Shown here: positions 34,577-43,355 of the stretch, piece after piece
How the letters are laid out: each line of letters opens with the position of its first letter
Position numbering within the stretch: the stretch's first letter is position 1
Assembly (NCBI GenBank): GCA_965249595.1
Contig: OZ252242.1
Span: 496,001 to 560,000, forward strand
Source of the DNA: VXNJ01 sp965249595
Lineage (GTDB): Bacteria; Chloroflexota; UBA11872; VXNJ01
DNA: 64,000 nucleotides
Direction of reading: 5' to 3'
Notes under the pieces: model-generated
The model's input: only the letters and a program-made list of their open reading frames with translations
What the model was told of the DNA's origin: nothing
The model's database searches: none
Program-made: the position numbers and the translations under genes

Positions 34577-35509
34577 ATGGCCCTCCGCCAGCGGCCGGTG
34601 CTCATCACCGGTGCGGCCGGATTCGCTGGCCGGGCCTTGGCCGATGATCTGGCCGGCGACGAAATGCCGGTCGCCAGATTGGGTCTGGGCGCATTCGACA
34701 ACGGCGGTGACGGCCGCACGTTCTCCTGCGACATCACCGATCCCGCGGCCCTCGATGCGGCGGTCGCGGCAGTGCGTCCGGGATTGACCTTTCATCTGGC
34801 CGCCATCGCCGCACCGGCCCGCGCCGCCGCCGATCAGCGCGCCGCTTGGCGCACCAATTTGATCGGCACGATGAACCTGCTCGATTCGCTGAGCCGACAT
34901 GCACCCGGTTCACGCTTCCTGTTGGTCTCCTCAGCCGCCGTATATGGTTCGGTCTCCCGCGCCGACTGCCCTCTGCGCGAGCACCATCCGGCTGCCCCCG
35001 TCGACTGTTACGGAGCCACTAAACGGGCCGCCGAAATTGCCACCTTGGGCAAGCCCGGCGAGGCTCTGGAAGTATTTGTCGCTCGCCCCTTCAATCATCT
35101 TGGCCCAGGCCAAAGCGACGATTTTCTACCCGGTCTGCTCGCCCGCCGAGTCGCCGTCATCGCCGGTGGCGGAAGGGCCGAAATCAGACTGGGGAATCTG
35201 AATGGTTGGCGCGATTACACTGATGTGCGCGACGTTGTGCGGGCCTACCGGGCGATCGTTAACCGCGGACGGGCCAACCGCATTTACAACGTCTGTTCGG
35301 GCCGGGCGATTAAGGTCGCCGATTTAGTCAGTGCCTTTTGTCGCCGTGCCGCAAGACCAGTGGCAATCGAATCGACGTCCAGCGTGGCAGACGGTACCCT
35401 GCCGTACCTGGAGGGATCCGCCGATCGCTTGACCGAGGAATGCGATTGGCGTCCGACGATTTCACTGGAGCAGAGCGTTGCCGACGCCGTCTCCGAACAC
35501 CTAGATTGA
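34577..35509 (+). CDS. NAD-dependent epimerase/dehydratase (nucleotide-sugar SDR)
   Basis: Extended SDR of 310 residues. ATG 34577 is chosen because the dinucleotide motif GAAGFAGR then falls at 12-19. The catalytic Ser (LVSSAAVYG, 118/119), Tyr145 and Lys149 (YGATK) and the substrate-side RPFNHLGPGQSDDFLPGLLA are present. The pattern resembles GDP-4-keto-6-deoxymannose reductases or dehydratases. With the phosphohexomutase gene that follows, it may serve nucleotide-sugar supply (inference). Confidence 0.85.
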   Translation: MALRQRPVLITGAAGFAGRALADDLAGDEMPVARLGLGAFDNGGDGRTFSCDITDPAALDAAVAAVRPGLTFHLAAIAAPARAAADQRAAWRTNLIGTMNLLDSLSRHAPGSRFLLVSSAAVYGSVSRADCPLREHHPAAPVDCYGATKRAAEIATLGKPGEALEVFVARPFNHLGPGQSDDFLPGLLARRVAVIAGGGRAEIRLGNLNGWRDYTDVRDVVRAYRAIVNRGRANRIYNVCSGRAIKVADLVSAFCRRAARPVAIESTSSVADGTLPYLEGSADRLTEECDWRPTISLEQSVADAVSEHLD

Positions 35510-35561
35510 AAATTCCCAATATTCCCATCAACTTTTATTGCCCGAGGACGATTGCTAAACA

Positions 35562-37001
35562 ATGAGTGAGCTTTCCCTGGACTCGATCAGATTTGGCACC
35601 GACGGCTGGCGCGCCGCCATCGCCGGCCAGTACACGTTTTTCAACGTAGCCCGAACCGCCCAGGGCATAGCCGACCACGGCCTCGCCAATTGGGACCTCA
35701 GCGGCGGCGTAGTTGTCGGATATGACCGGCGTTTTGGCTCTGATTTATTCGCCCTCACCGTCTGCCAGGTACTTTGCGCTAACGGCATCGCCTGCGACCT
35801 AACCGACAGTCCGGCGCCCACCCCGGCGATCGCTTACGCCGTTGGGACGAGTGCGGCCGGTGCCGCCATCATCGTTACCGCCTCGCACAATCCGCCCACC
35901 GACAACGGCCTCAAACTGCGTGACGCAACCGGCGCGGCCATCGCTCCAAGAGAACTTTTCCGCATCGAGGAAGCTATTGCCGCCGCTGGCGGGAAATTTA
36001 AGTCCATCGAAGTTTCGGCAGCCGAATCCAGCGGAATCCTGAACCGTTTTGACGCCGCCCCGGCATATCTGGCCCAATTGCAGAGCCACTTCGATCTGGC
36101 GGCCCTGGCCGGATGCGGACGCATTGTTCTCGATTCAATGTTCGGTTCCGGCGCCGGCTACATGGCGCGGGCATTCGCGCTCGCCGGCGTCGATGTCGAC
36201 CTGATCGAAATCCGCTCCCAGCACAATCCGCTGTTCCCCGGACTGGCCCGACCAGAGCCAATTCCGCCCCATTGCCAGGCCGCCCTCACAGCCGTCGCCG
36301 AGCACGGCGCCAGCGTGGGAATCCTCAACGACGGCGACGGCGACCGCTTGGGCATCGTTGACGAATGCGGCATTTTCATCGACCAGCTGCGCGTAATGTC
36401 GTTGTTGGCTTGGGGGCTATTGCGACAACCCGAGACCGCCGGCCCGGTGGTGCGCACGATCACCACCAGCTCAATGCTTGATCGTCTGGGCGAGTTATAC
36501 GGCCAGCCGGTCTTCAAAACCGGCGTGGGCATGAAGTTTGTGGCCCCCAAGATGATCGCCGAAGAGGCGGTTATCGGTGGCGAGGAGAGCGGCGGCTACG
36601 TTATTGCCCGGCACATGCCCGAGCGCGATGGGATCTATTCCGGATTGGCATTTCTATCGCTGATGGCCGACCTGGAGGCCACTCCAACCGAACTGGTGGC
36701 GATGCTGTTTGAGCAGCTCGGTCGTCAATATCACTATCGCCGGATCGATTTGCGCTTTGATCCGGCGGAGCGATCCAACATCAATTCCCGGATCCGAAAC
36801 TGGGAGCCGACCAGCCTGATCGGTCAGGGCTTGGCCGAGCGCAGCAGCTTTGACGGCGACAAATTCGACTTGGCCGACGGCTCCTGGCTGCTGATTCGCT
36901 TCTCGGGCACCGAACCGTTGCTGCGAATTTATGCCGAGGCACCCTCGCCACAAGAACTCGAGAGTCTGTTGGCGGCCGGTCGCTCAACTATCGGCATCTA
37001 G
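35562..37001 (+). CDS. Phosphoglucomutase/phosphomannomutase (alpha-D-phosphohexomutase)
   Basis: Interconverts hexose 1- and 6-phosphates. All four hallmark sites are present: phospho-serine Ser108 in VTASHNPP, the metal loop NDGDGDRLGIVDE (about 250), the sugar-binding loop GGEESGGY and the phosphate-binding RFSGTEPLLRIYAEA near the C-terminus. At 479 residues it has normal length. Glucose versus mannose preference cannot be decided. It converges with the iron-importer ATPase gene, overlapping it by 18 bases. Confidence 0.93.
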   Translation: MSELSLDSIRFGTDGWRAAIAGQYTFFNVARTAQGIADHGLANWDLSGGVVVGYDRRFGSDLFALTVCQVLCANGIACDLTDSPAPTPAIAYAVGTSAAGAAIIVTASHNPPTDNGLKLRDATGAAIAPRELFRIEEAIAAAGGKFKSIEVSAAESSGILNRFDAAPAYLAQLQSHFDLAALAGCGRIVLDSMFGSGAGYMARAFALAGVDVDLIEIRSQHNPLFPGLARPEPIPPHCQAALTAVAEHGASVGILNDGDGDRLGIVDECGIFIDQLRVMSLLAWGLLRQPETAGPVVRTITTSSMLDRLGELYGQPVFKTGVGMKFVAPKMIAEEAVIGGEESGGYVIARHMPERDGIYSGLAFLSLMADLEATPTELVAMLFEQLGRQYHYRRIDLRFDPAERSNINSRIRNWEPTSLIGQGLAERSSFDGDKFDLADGSWLLIRFSGTEPLLRIYAEAPSPQELESLLAAGRSTIGI

Positions 37002-38057
37002 GGCGCTACTCACCCTGAGCCCTCCACCGGTTGCGCCCTCCACCATCGGGAACGCCCAGTTTTCGCCCGACGGTTTGACCCGCACCGCGGTGCCGGCTTC
37101 AAGGTCATGCCCGCTGTCGGCCCGTGCCGCCACCAATTGCCCAGAGGAAAGCTGAACCCGAACCAAGGTGTGATCACCGGCGAACGCTGACTCGGTCACC
37201 CAGGACGCTGACGCCGGCGAACGTTCCACCGTCAAGTTCTCCGGGCGAACTGCTATCAACACCCGTCCGGTGAACGGCATTGCCAGTCGGACTGCCCCGA
37301 TTTCGCAATCGGCCACACGGCCCTGGGCCAACCCCGGGATCAAATTGGTGGTTCCCAACAGGCTGGCCACCTCCTGTGAAATGGGCTCGCGGTACAGATC
37401 GCGAGGATGACCAGACTGCACAAGCCGGCCGCGGATCATAACTGCCAGTTTGTCAGCGAATCCAAGCGCGCTGGCGAGGTCGTGGGTTGTCAGGAGGCTG
37501 GAGACTCCGGCTTCGGAGAGGATATTGCGCACCTGCGTTCGCACTGCCGGGCGGAGCAGCACATCCAAACTGGAGAACGGTTCATCGAGTAATACGACCT
37601 GGGGATCGGCGGCCAGGGCTCGGGCGATAGCTGCCCGTTGACGCTGACCGCCCGAAAGTTCGTGTGGATAGCGCTCTTCCATTCCGGCCAGCTGAACGCG
37701 ATCGAGCAACTCGGCAATCGACCATTTGGAATCGCGCCCAAGGCCGAAGGCGGCATTCTGCTGGAGCGTTAAATGCGGAAAAAGGGCCAGGTCCTGAAAT
37801 ACGAGAACAACCCCGCGCCGTTCGGGCGGGACGTGGACCCCGGGACCGGAAACAATCTCCCCGCCGATCCGGATAGTACCCTGATCGGGAATTAGCAGGC
37901 CGGCGATCATGCGCAGCAGCGATGTCTTGCCGCCGCCCGATGGCCCCATCACCGAAATTGAATCCCCCGGTGAGAGTGTCAGATCTATACCGCGAACTGC
38001 CTCAACGCCCTTAAACGAACACCACAAGCCGCGGCATTCGATGACCGCCGCCGCCAT
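36984..38057 (-). CDS. fbpC: Iron(III) ABC transporter ATP-binding protein, FbpC-like
   Basis: ATPase of a ferric-ion importer. Walker A GPSGGGKTS is at 38-46, LSGGQ at 134-138, Walker B VVLLDEP at 154-160, and TTHDLASAL carries the switch His. A C-terminal TOBE-type domain (IAVRPENLTVERSP ...) gives the 357-residue length typical of the Fbp/PotA/CysA group. Its first base is the last base of the permease gene. Iron is inferred from the FbpA and FbpB relatives beside it; another cation or polyamine is less likely. Confidence 0.88.
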   Translation of the reverse strand: MAAAVIECRGLWCSFKGVEAVRGIDLTLSPGDSISVMGPSGGGKTSLLRMIAGLLIPDQGTIRIGGEIVSGPGVHVPPERRGVVLVFQDLALFPHLTLQQNAAFGLGRDSKWSIAELLDRVQLAGMEERYPHELSGGQRQRAAIARALAADPQVVLLDEPFSSLDVLLRPAVRTQVRNILSEAGVSSLLTTHDLASALGFADKLAVMIRGRLVQSGHPRDLYREPISQEVASLLGTTNLIPGLAQGRVADCEIGAVRLAMPFTGRVLIAVRPENLTVERSPASASWVTESAFAGDHTLVRVQLSSGQLVAARADSGHDLEAGTAVRVKPSGENWAFPMVEGATGGGLRVSSALDADS

Positions 38058-39553
38058 CAGCGTCGCAGCCCAGCCAGCACCAGGGCAATCTGCGGGAGGG
38101 CCAATACCAACAGCAGCAGGCCGGCTGGTCCGGCTACACCCAACTGCCCGGCGTCGGCGGCCGACCAGACCTCGACCGCCAAGGTCTTAAATCCGGTGGG
38201 GCTCAGCAGCAATGTGATCGGCAATTCCTTCATGGTGGCCAGCAGCACCAGGCCAGCCCCGGCCAACAGCCCGGGCCGCACCAGTGGCACGGTGACTTTC
38301 CAGAGTGTGACCGCTAATGGCTTGCCGAGCATGCGAGCCGCGTCCTCGAGTTGTTCACCGACCTGGGACAACGACGAACGGACCGATCCCAAAGCCAGTG
38401 GCAAGGAGTGCAGAAAGTACCCAAATATCAACAGAACGAATGTCTGATAAATCCAGGGCGTGTAGCGACTGGCCAGCAGGACCAGTGAGAGCCCGAGCGC
38501 AATTCCTGGAATCGCCCAATTGATCGCGGCAGCCCCTCCCGCAATTTGAGTGAGCATGCTTGGTCGGCGCAGCGCCAGCCAGGCTATCGGCAATGCCAGC
38601 ATCGCGGCAAGAACCGCGGTGCCACCCGCCACTCCCAATGTGCCGGCCGCCTGTCCTGCCAGACGACCAGCGTCAACGCCGTCGGCACCGCCGGCCGAAG
38701 TCCAGTACACGAGCATCATCACCGGGAGGCCAAGGGCCACCAGGGCAACAAGCGCCATAAAGCCGACCGCCGGCCAATGCCATGCCCCCAAGGCGATCGG
38801 TTCAACCGGTCGCAAGTCGGCGGTTGCATCCCAACCGACCGGTCGCCGGCGCCGCACCCAACGCTCCAGATAAACCAACCCGAAGGCGCCGATTACCAAC
38901 AGCAGGCTGTACCAGGCGGCCGCCGACCGGTCGAGCGAATACTCGTAGCGGGCATAGATGGCGCTGGCTACTGAGTCGTAATTCATCAGTGAGACTGCCC
39001 CAAAATCGCCGATCGCGTACAGAGCCACGATAAGCATTCCGGCCGCCGCGCTGGGTGCCACCAGCGGCAGCGCGACGCGGCGAAACGTTGCTCCGGGGCC
39101 AAGCCCGTGCACCTGGGCAGCTTCCTCCAATTGCGGATTTAGTCGGTGGAAGGCGGCCAATGCCGGAAGCATCACGTAGGGATAACAAATGGAGGTCAGG
39201 GCGATCACGGCGCCGGGCAAACCACGCAGTTCACCCCAGGATTCAATTCCGCCGACCCAGGTGGAGGCCAGCGGACCGCGCGGCGCCAGTATGGCGATTA
39301 ACGCGAACGCACTTACATAGCTGGGGATGACTATTGGAGCCGTTAAGATGACCAGCCAAAGACGACGCAGCGGCAACCGGGCCCGCGCCAACAGCCAGGC
39401 TAGACCAAGGCCCAATACCCCGGCGAGGACCGTTACCAGCAACGCGATCAGGACAGTCGCGCCGACCAGCTCCAGGCTGCGCAACCGCACCAGGGAGAAA
39501 AAGCCGGCCGGGGAACCAAGCGCGCGCAGCAGCAGGTAGGCGAGCGGAACCAA
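38057..39553 (-). CDS. fbpB: Iron(III) ABC transporter permease, FbpB-like
   Basis: Fused two-module permease of about 500 residues with around 12 helices and two EAA-like loops (LEEAAQVHGLGPGATFRRVALP and LEDAARMLGKPLAVTLWKVTVP), as in FbpB/SfuB. The TTG at 39553 lies inside the first hydrophobic helix. The same frame continues upstream (LKNPAGLLGRLPLLALTALL) to a CTG at 39613 that overlaps the fbpA stop (CTGA), so the true start may be this CTG. It is the middle gene of fbpABC. Confidence 0.88.
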   Translation of the reverse strand: MVPLAYLLLRALGSPAGFFSLVRLRSLELVGATVLIALLVTVLAGVLGLGLAWLLARARLPLRRLWLVILTAPIVIPSYVSAFALIAILAPRGPLASTWVGGIESWGELRGLPGAVIALTSICYPYVMLPALAAFHRLNPQLEEAAQVHGLGPGATFRRVALPLVAPSAAAGMLIVALYAIGDFGAVSLMNYDSVASAIYARYEYSLDRSAAAWYSLLLVIGAFGLVYLERWVRRRRPVGWDATADLRPVEPIALGAWHWPAVGFMALVALVALGLPVMMLVYWTSAGGADGVDAGRLAGQAAGTLGVAGGTAVLAAMLALPIAWLALRRPSMLTQIAGGAAAINWAIPGIALGLSLVLLASRYTPWIYQTFVLLIFGYFLHSLPLALGSVRSSLSQVGEQLEDAARMLGKPLAVTLWKVTVPLVRPGLLAGAGLVLLATMKELPITLLLSPTGFKTLAVEVWSAADAGQLGVAGPAGLLLLVLALPQIALVLAGLRR

Positions 39554-39609
39554 CAGCAGTGCGGTCAGCGCCAGCAGCGGGAGCCGGCCTAATAGGCCGG
39601 CCGGGTTCT

Positions 39610-40659
39610 TCAGAGCACTCCCGCCAACTCCAACAGGGTCAGGGTTCCAGCCAGGTCATGCATGTCCCCCAAATTCATCTCCGGGCCGGCAACCGAATCC
39701 AAGGGCGGCAGGCCTGCCGCCGCCGTTATGCCACCGGCAATCGGATATTCGAAGGTCTGGTCGCGCCAATAAGTTTGAGCAGCCGGCGAGAGCAGGAATT
39801 CGACCAAGGCGCTGGCGCCGGCGCCGGATTTGGAAGTTTTGACCACGCCGGCTGCGGCGACGTTGATTAGATTGCCCAAATCGCCAGCGGCGAAATGATG
39901 GTTGGCGCAGGGCAGCGTCGGGTCATCGTCGAGACGGGCCAGCAAGTAGTAGTGGTTGACCAATCCACCATCTACATCGCCAAGGCACACCGCCTCGACA
40001 ATCGCCGAGTTTTTGGGGAATTCACGGGCCCCGTTGTTGCGCATCGCTATCAACCACGCAACTGCGGCATCATTGCCTTCCAGATGCCGCATCGCCGAGA
40101 TGAAGGCTTGGAATGATCCGTTGCCGGGCGCCCAGCCAACCCTTCCGTTCCAATCCGGAGACGTCAAATCGAACACCGATCCGGGGAGCTCGCCGGCGTC
40201 GACCATTTCGGTGTTGTAAACAAATACGCGGGCACGCCCGGATACTCCAATCCAGTCGCCGTTTGGTGAACGGAAGCGTGGCTCCACCCGGTTGAGCAGT
40301 GAATCCGATAAGCGGGCGAGCGAACCAAATCGGGCCAGCGCCCCGACCGATCCGGCGTCTTGGCCAAAGTACACATCAGCGGGACTGGCGTCGCCCTCTT
40401 CCAGAATCGCCGCCGCCTGGCCGGCCGATGACCCGTAGCGGACCCCGATCGTCAAACCCAACGCTTCCTCGGCCTGCTCCAGCAGCGGTCCTATCAACTC
40501 TTCTTTGCGGCCCGAGTAGACCAACAGTTTTTCGGCCATCGGAGCTGGCGCGTCTGTCACGACAGGAGTTACAGCCTCTGGTTCATCAACTTGTCCGCAG
40601 GCTGCCAGCAATAGCGCCGCAGCTCCGCCCAGAATCTGGCGTCGCGAAAAATTTGGCAT
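39610..40659 (-). CDS. fbpA: Iron(III) ABC transporter substrate-binding lipoprotein, FbpA-like
   Basis: The ATG at 40659 is supported by AAGGAGA 7 bases upstream. The N-terminus has SRRQILGGAAALLLAACG: a twin-arginine pair (6-7) and lipobox Cys21, so it is probably a Tat-exported lipoprotein. The mature part follows ferric-binding proteins: LLVYSGRKEELIGPLLEQAE, the phosphate-side RYGSSAGQAAAILEEG, VYFGQDAGSVGALA, and a double-Tyr-like region (NHYYLLARL). It is the first gene of the importer operon. Confidence 0.88.
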   Translation of the reverse strand: MPNFSRRQILGGAAALLLAACGQVDEPEAVTPVVTDAPAPMAEKLLVYSGRKEELIGPLLEQAEEALGLTIGVRYGSSAGQAAAILEEGDASPADVYFGQDAGSVGALARFGSLARLSDSLLNRVEPRFRSPNGDWIGVSGRARVFVYNTEMVDAGELPGSVFDLTSPDWNGRVGWAPGNGSFQAFISAMRHLEGNDAAVAWLIAMRNNGAREFPKNSAIVEAVCLGDVDGGLVNHYYLLARLDDDPTLPCANHHFAAGDLGNLINVAAAGVVKTSKSGAGASALVEFLLSPAAQTYWRDQTFEYPIAGGITAAAGLPPLDSVAGPEMNLGDMHDLAGTLTLLELAGVL

Positions 40660-40719
40660 GGATTGTCTCCTTGTAAAGCCCAGTTGGCACAGCACTGCCG
40701 CTGTGCGCATCGGAAATCA

Positions 40720-40745
40720 GTTTAACAGGTTTTAAGCTGTTAAAC
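40720..40745. promoter_or_regulatory. 9-bp perfect palindrome upstream of the iron-importer operon
   Basis: GTTTAACAG and CTGTTAAAC flank an 8-base centre. It lies 60 bases before the fbpA start and just after the stop of the preceding small gene. The A/T-rich symmetrical arms in an otherwise GC-rich context, directly ahead of an iron importer, suggest an operator for a metal-responsive repressor. It is not a close match to the standard Fur or DtxR/IdeR boxes. A terminator for the upstream gene is the alternative. Confidence 0.5.
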
Positions 40746-40757
40746 CTTTCTTTACCC

Positions 40758-41045
40758 CTAAGCCGGAGAACATTGGCGCAAATAGTCTTCAAACATTGCC
40801 AACCGACGGCGCGCTTCCCCCAGTTGCTGCTGGGACCGCTCCAAGTCGGCGGCGGCATTGGCCAGGGAATCGGCGGCGCCCTCACGATCGGCCTGGGTGG
40901 CCTCTGGATGACCCATGGTCAGGAATTCAAACCATGCCTCGAGATGTGCCTGCTCGCATCGCCTGGCAACATCTTCTAAATCGGCAATCTGCGACCGCTT
41001 TCCGGATACGAACTGCCAGAAAGCTTCAAATTGGCTGGTAACCAC
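40758..41045 (-). CDS. Small alpha-helical protein, hypothetical
   Basis: About 95 residues from a GTG at 41045 (GGGGTG 5 bases upstream), or 109 from an ATG at 41087. It is rich in Ala/Glu/Gln/Arg with likely coiled-coil stretches (ADSLANAAADLERSQQQLGEARRRLAMFEDYL). Not recognised. It ends just before the palindrome of the iron-importer operon, so it could share or border that regulation. Confidence 0.5.
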   Translation of the reverse strand: MVTSQFEAFWQFVSGKRSQIADLEDVARRCEQAHLEAWFEFLTMGHPEATQADREGAADSLANAAADLERSQQQLGEARRRLAMFEDYLRQCSPA

Positions 41046-41141
41046 GAAATCACCCCGCAAGTGGTATTTGAGAACTGAGCACGACATGTCGATTTTGCCG
41101 CCCGGCGACAGCTTGCGGTCCCAAAACCTAAGTGGCCGGTA

Positions 41142-41492
41142 TCAGTTCCCTCTGGCCGTTGGTTGCAAAGTCAGCCCGTAGTTGAACGGTTCAAAAACGC
41201 GGTCCGTCTCTTCGCAGCCGCGATCAAGCTGACGGCGAATCTGGGCCAGCCCGGATTGGAGGAGAACCTCGACGACGTTGTCGTTGAGCGGGATGGAAGT
41301 CTTGGGAAACCCGACGCCTAGGGCGAACCGCTTTTGCCTCTGCGGCAACACCCGGCAAATCTCAAAGACCATCAAGTCGTAGTTGCCTCCAGAGTCCTGG
41401 AGAGCACACGATTCAATTTCAAATTGCCGGTGATCTAGCGTGTGATGGGTGATGCCCAACAGCCGTACCGGTCCCGCGTTCAAGATACCCAT
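41142..41492 (-). CDS. Hypothetical protein
   Basis: About 116 residues from the ATG at 41492 (an ATG at 41531 is also possible). The composition is protein-like with a helical segment (NDNVVEVLLQSGLAQIRRQLD). No family is recognised and no strong ribosome binding site is seen. It could be a relic; it is reported because the frame is open and no other feature occupies the space. Confidence 0.35.
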   Translation of the reverse strand: MGILNAGPVRLLGITHHTLDHRQFEIESCALQDSGGNYDLMVFEICRVLPQRQKRFALGVGFPKTSIPLNDNVVEVLLQSGLAQIRRQLDRGCEETDRVFEPFNYGLTLQPTARGN

Positions 41493-41617
41493 CCGATGGC
41501 CGGTGGCCCAACTCCAGAGTATCTGGGGCAAGCCACTACATATTGCGGTTACGGCTCATTCTATTAATAAGCCACTACGACTTGTTGTGTAATGTGGGCG
41601 TGACGTGGGTTGCGCGG

Positions 41618-42502
41618 TTAGCTCAGCTCAACCCCTGCGGCAGCCTCGAAGACGGTCAAATTTGACCCGGTATCGGCATCGGCATTGCCGGCAGCCATTG
41701 ACAGCCCGAGCACCTGGTGGCCGGCCGACCCCATCGGCGTTACGGCGCCAATCTCGGATGCCCAGGTGGTGGCCAATCTGAAGTCCTTGTGTTGGAGGGC
41801 CACCTTGAAACCTGGCACGAAGGTGCGTCCCTTGTCCAGATGCGATTTCACCGTGCCGAGGGCCGCGCAATTTGCCGCGGTTCCCCTTAGGACCTCAAGC
41901 ATCGTGGCGTTGGTCAAACCGGCTTTGGCGCCAAGCACCAAGGCTTCAGCGGCAACCATATAGACCGAGCCCGCGAGCATGTTGTTGACCAGCTTCATCG
42001 CCGCCCCGGTGCCCACCGGACCGCAGTGAGTAATATCGCTGCCCATCAACTCCAGGATCGGGCGGGCGCGTTCGAGGTCGCTCGCCGAACCGCCTGCCAG
42101 TATCCCCAGTTCTCCGTCAATGGCGTGCTGTGAAGACCGGGTTACCGGGGCTTCCAGGTAGCCGCGGCCGGCGGCGGCGACTTGGGCGCCGACCTCTTGC
42201 GTCACCGACGGAGATATGGTGCTCATTACCAGCACCAGCCCGCCCGCCGGCAAGCCTTCGATGACTCCGTCGACGCCTAGGACCGCCCGACGCACATCGG
42301 CGTCGTTGGGCACCATGACGACCGCAATCTCGGCATTGGCCGCTGCCGCGGCCGGGGTGGCGGCAGACGATCCGCCGGAGGCGGCCAGCGCCTCCAGGGC
42401 CAGGCCCGAAAGGTCATAGCCGACTACCGAATGCCCGCCCCGAATCACATTCCGGGCCATGGCCAGACCCATCAAACCCAAACCGACGAATGCTGTGTTC
42501 AT
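41618..42502 (-). CDS. 3-hydroxyisobutyrate dehydrogenase-family oxidoreductase
   Basis: NAD(P)-dependent beta-hydroxyacid dehydrogenase of 294 residues. The Rossmann motif GLGLMG is at 7-12, the substrate-binding block YLEAPVTRSSQHAIDGELGILAGG at 115-138, and the catalytic Lys170 in GTGAAMKLVNN. Related enzymes act on 3-hydroxyisobutyrate, tartronate semialdehyde or succinate semialdehyde; the substrate here is undetermined. Confidence 0.9.
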   Translation of the reverse strand: MNTAFVGLGLMGLAMARNVIRGGHSVVGYDLSGLALEALAASGGSSAATPAAAAANAEIAVVMVPNDADVRRAVLGVDGVIEGLPAGGLVLVMSTISPSVTQEVGAQVAAAGRGYLEAPVTRSSQHAIDGELGILAGGSASDLERARPILELMGSDITHCGPVGTGAAMKLVNNMLAGSVYMVAAEALVLGAKAGLTNATMLEVLRGTAANCAALGTVKSHLDKGRTFVPGFKVALQHKDFRLATTWASEIGAVTPMGSAGHQVLGLSMAAGNADADTGSNLTVFEAAAGVELS

Positions 42503-42612
42503 AAATTCCCGCCCAATCGTGCCTACCCGGCAGCGCAGTCGACTCCGCCAACATGTCCAAGGAGATTGGAGCCAGCTACATTAAATGTTGGGCCGCGCCG
42601 ACGGTTCGGATC

Positions 42613-43269
42613 TTACGTGTCCGAGCTGATGGAACCGATCTTGTCCTGCAGGCCGGCGACCAGCAGCACATCGTCCTGGCGCACGACCTCATCGAGTTCT
42701 GGTTGCAAGATCACCCGCTTGCCGCGCCGGATCAGCAGCACCAGAACGTCAAAGCGGGCCCGCAGGTCGAGGTCGGCCAAGGTACGCCCAACAAAACGTG
42801 CCGGCGCTTCAATCTGGCCGATCCCGAACGGGCCAATTACTTCCAGATATTCAGAAATTGCAGGGGTGCCCAAATCGCGGGCGACCTGGGCGGCCATCTG
42901 CTGTTCGGGAAACACCACCTGATCGGCGCCCAGGTGTTCGAGGATTTCGCGGTGCATGTCGGTGCGCGCCTTGCAATGAATGCGACGTACACCCAACCGC
43001 TTTAGATGCATGACCGCCAGGATCGACGTCTGCAGATCGGTCACCGCCACGCAGGCGCAATCGTAGTCGGTGAGACCCAATTCACGCAGCGCCGCCTCGT
43101 CGGTGATATCGGCCCGGGCGGCGTGATCGACAACGCTGACCACGGCATGCAGCTTGGATTCTTCGTTGTCTACGGCCAGCACCTCGTGGCCCATACGGGC
43201 CAGGTTCAGGGCCAGGTTAGAACCAAAGCGGCCCAGTCCCAGAACCGCAAAATTGGACTTGCCGTTCAT
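42613..43269 (-). CDS. TrkA/KtrA-type potassium-uptake regulatory protein
   Basis: 218 residues with two RCK domains. The N-terminal RCK-N Rossmann domain starts FAVLGLGRFGSNLALNLARMGHEVLAVDN (GxGxxG plus acidic end, so NAD(H)/ATP-binding). The RCK-C domain follows at about 135-215 (LEVIGPFGIGQIEAPARFVGRTLADLDLR). It would gate a TrkH/KtrB channel at the membrane; no channel gene is next to it in this window. Confidence 0.9.
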   Translation of the reverse strand: MNGKSNFAVLGLGRFGSNLALNLARMGHEVLAVDNEESKLHAVVSVVDHAARADITDEAALRELGLTDYDCACVAVTDLQTSILAVMHLKRLGVRRIHCKARTDMHREILEHLGADQVVFPEQQMAAQVARDLGTPAISEYLEVIGPFGIGQIEAPARFVGRTLADLDLRARFDVLVLLIRRGKRVILQPELDEVVRQDDVLLVAGLQDKIGSISSDT

Positions 43270-43355
43270 TTCAGTTCAGGTACAAACGGGGTCCGGCGGG
43301 AGGTTCCGCCAGAGTCGTTCAGACTGTTCATCTTGCTGAACTAATCAACGAATCA

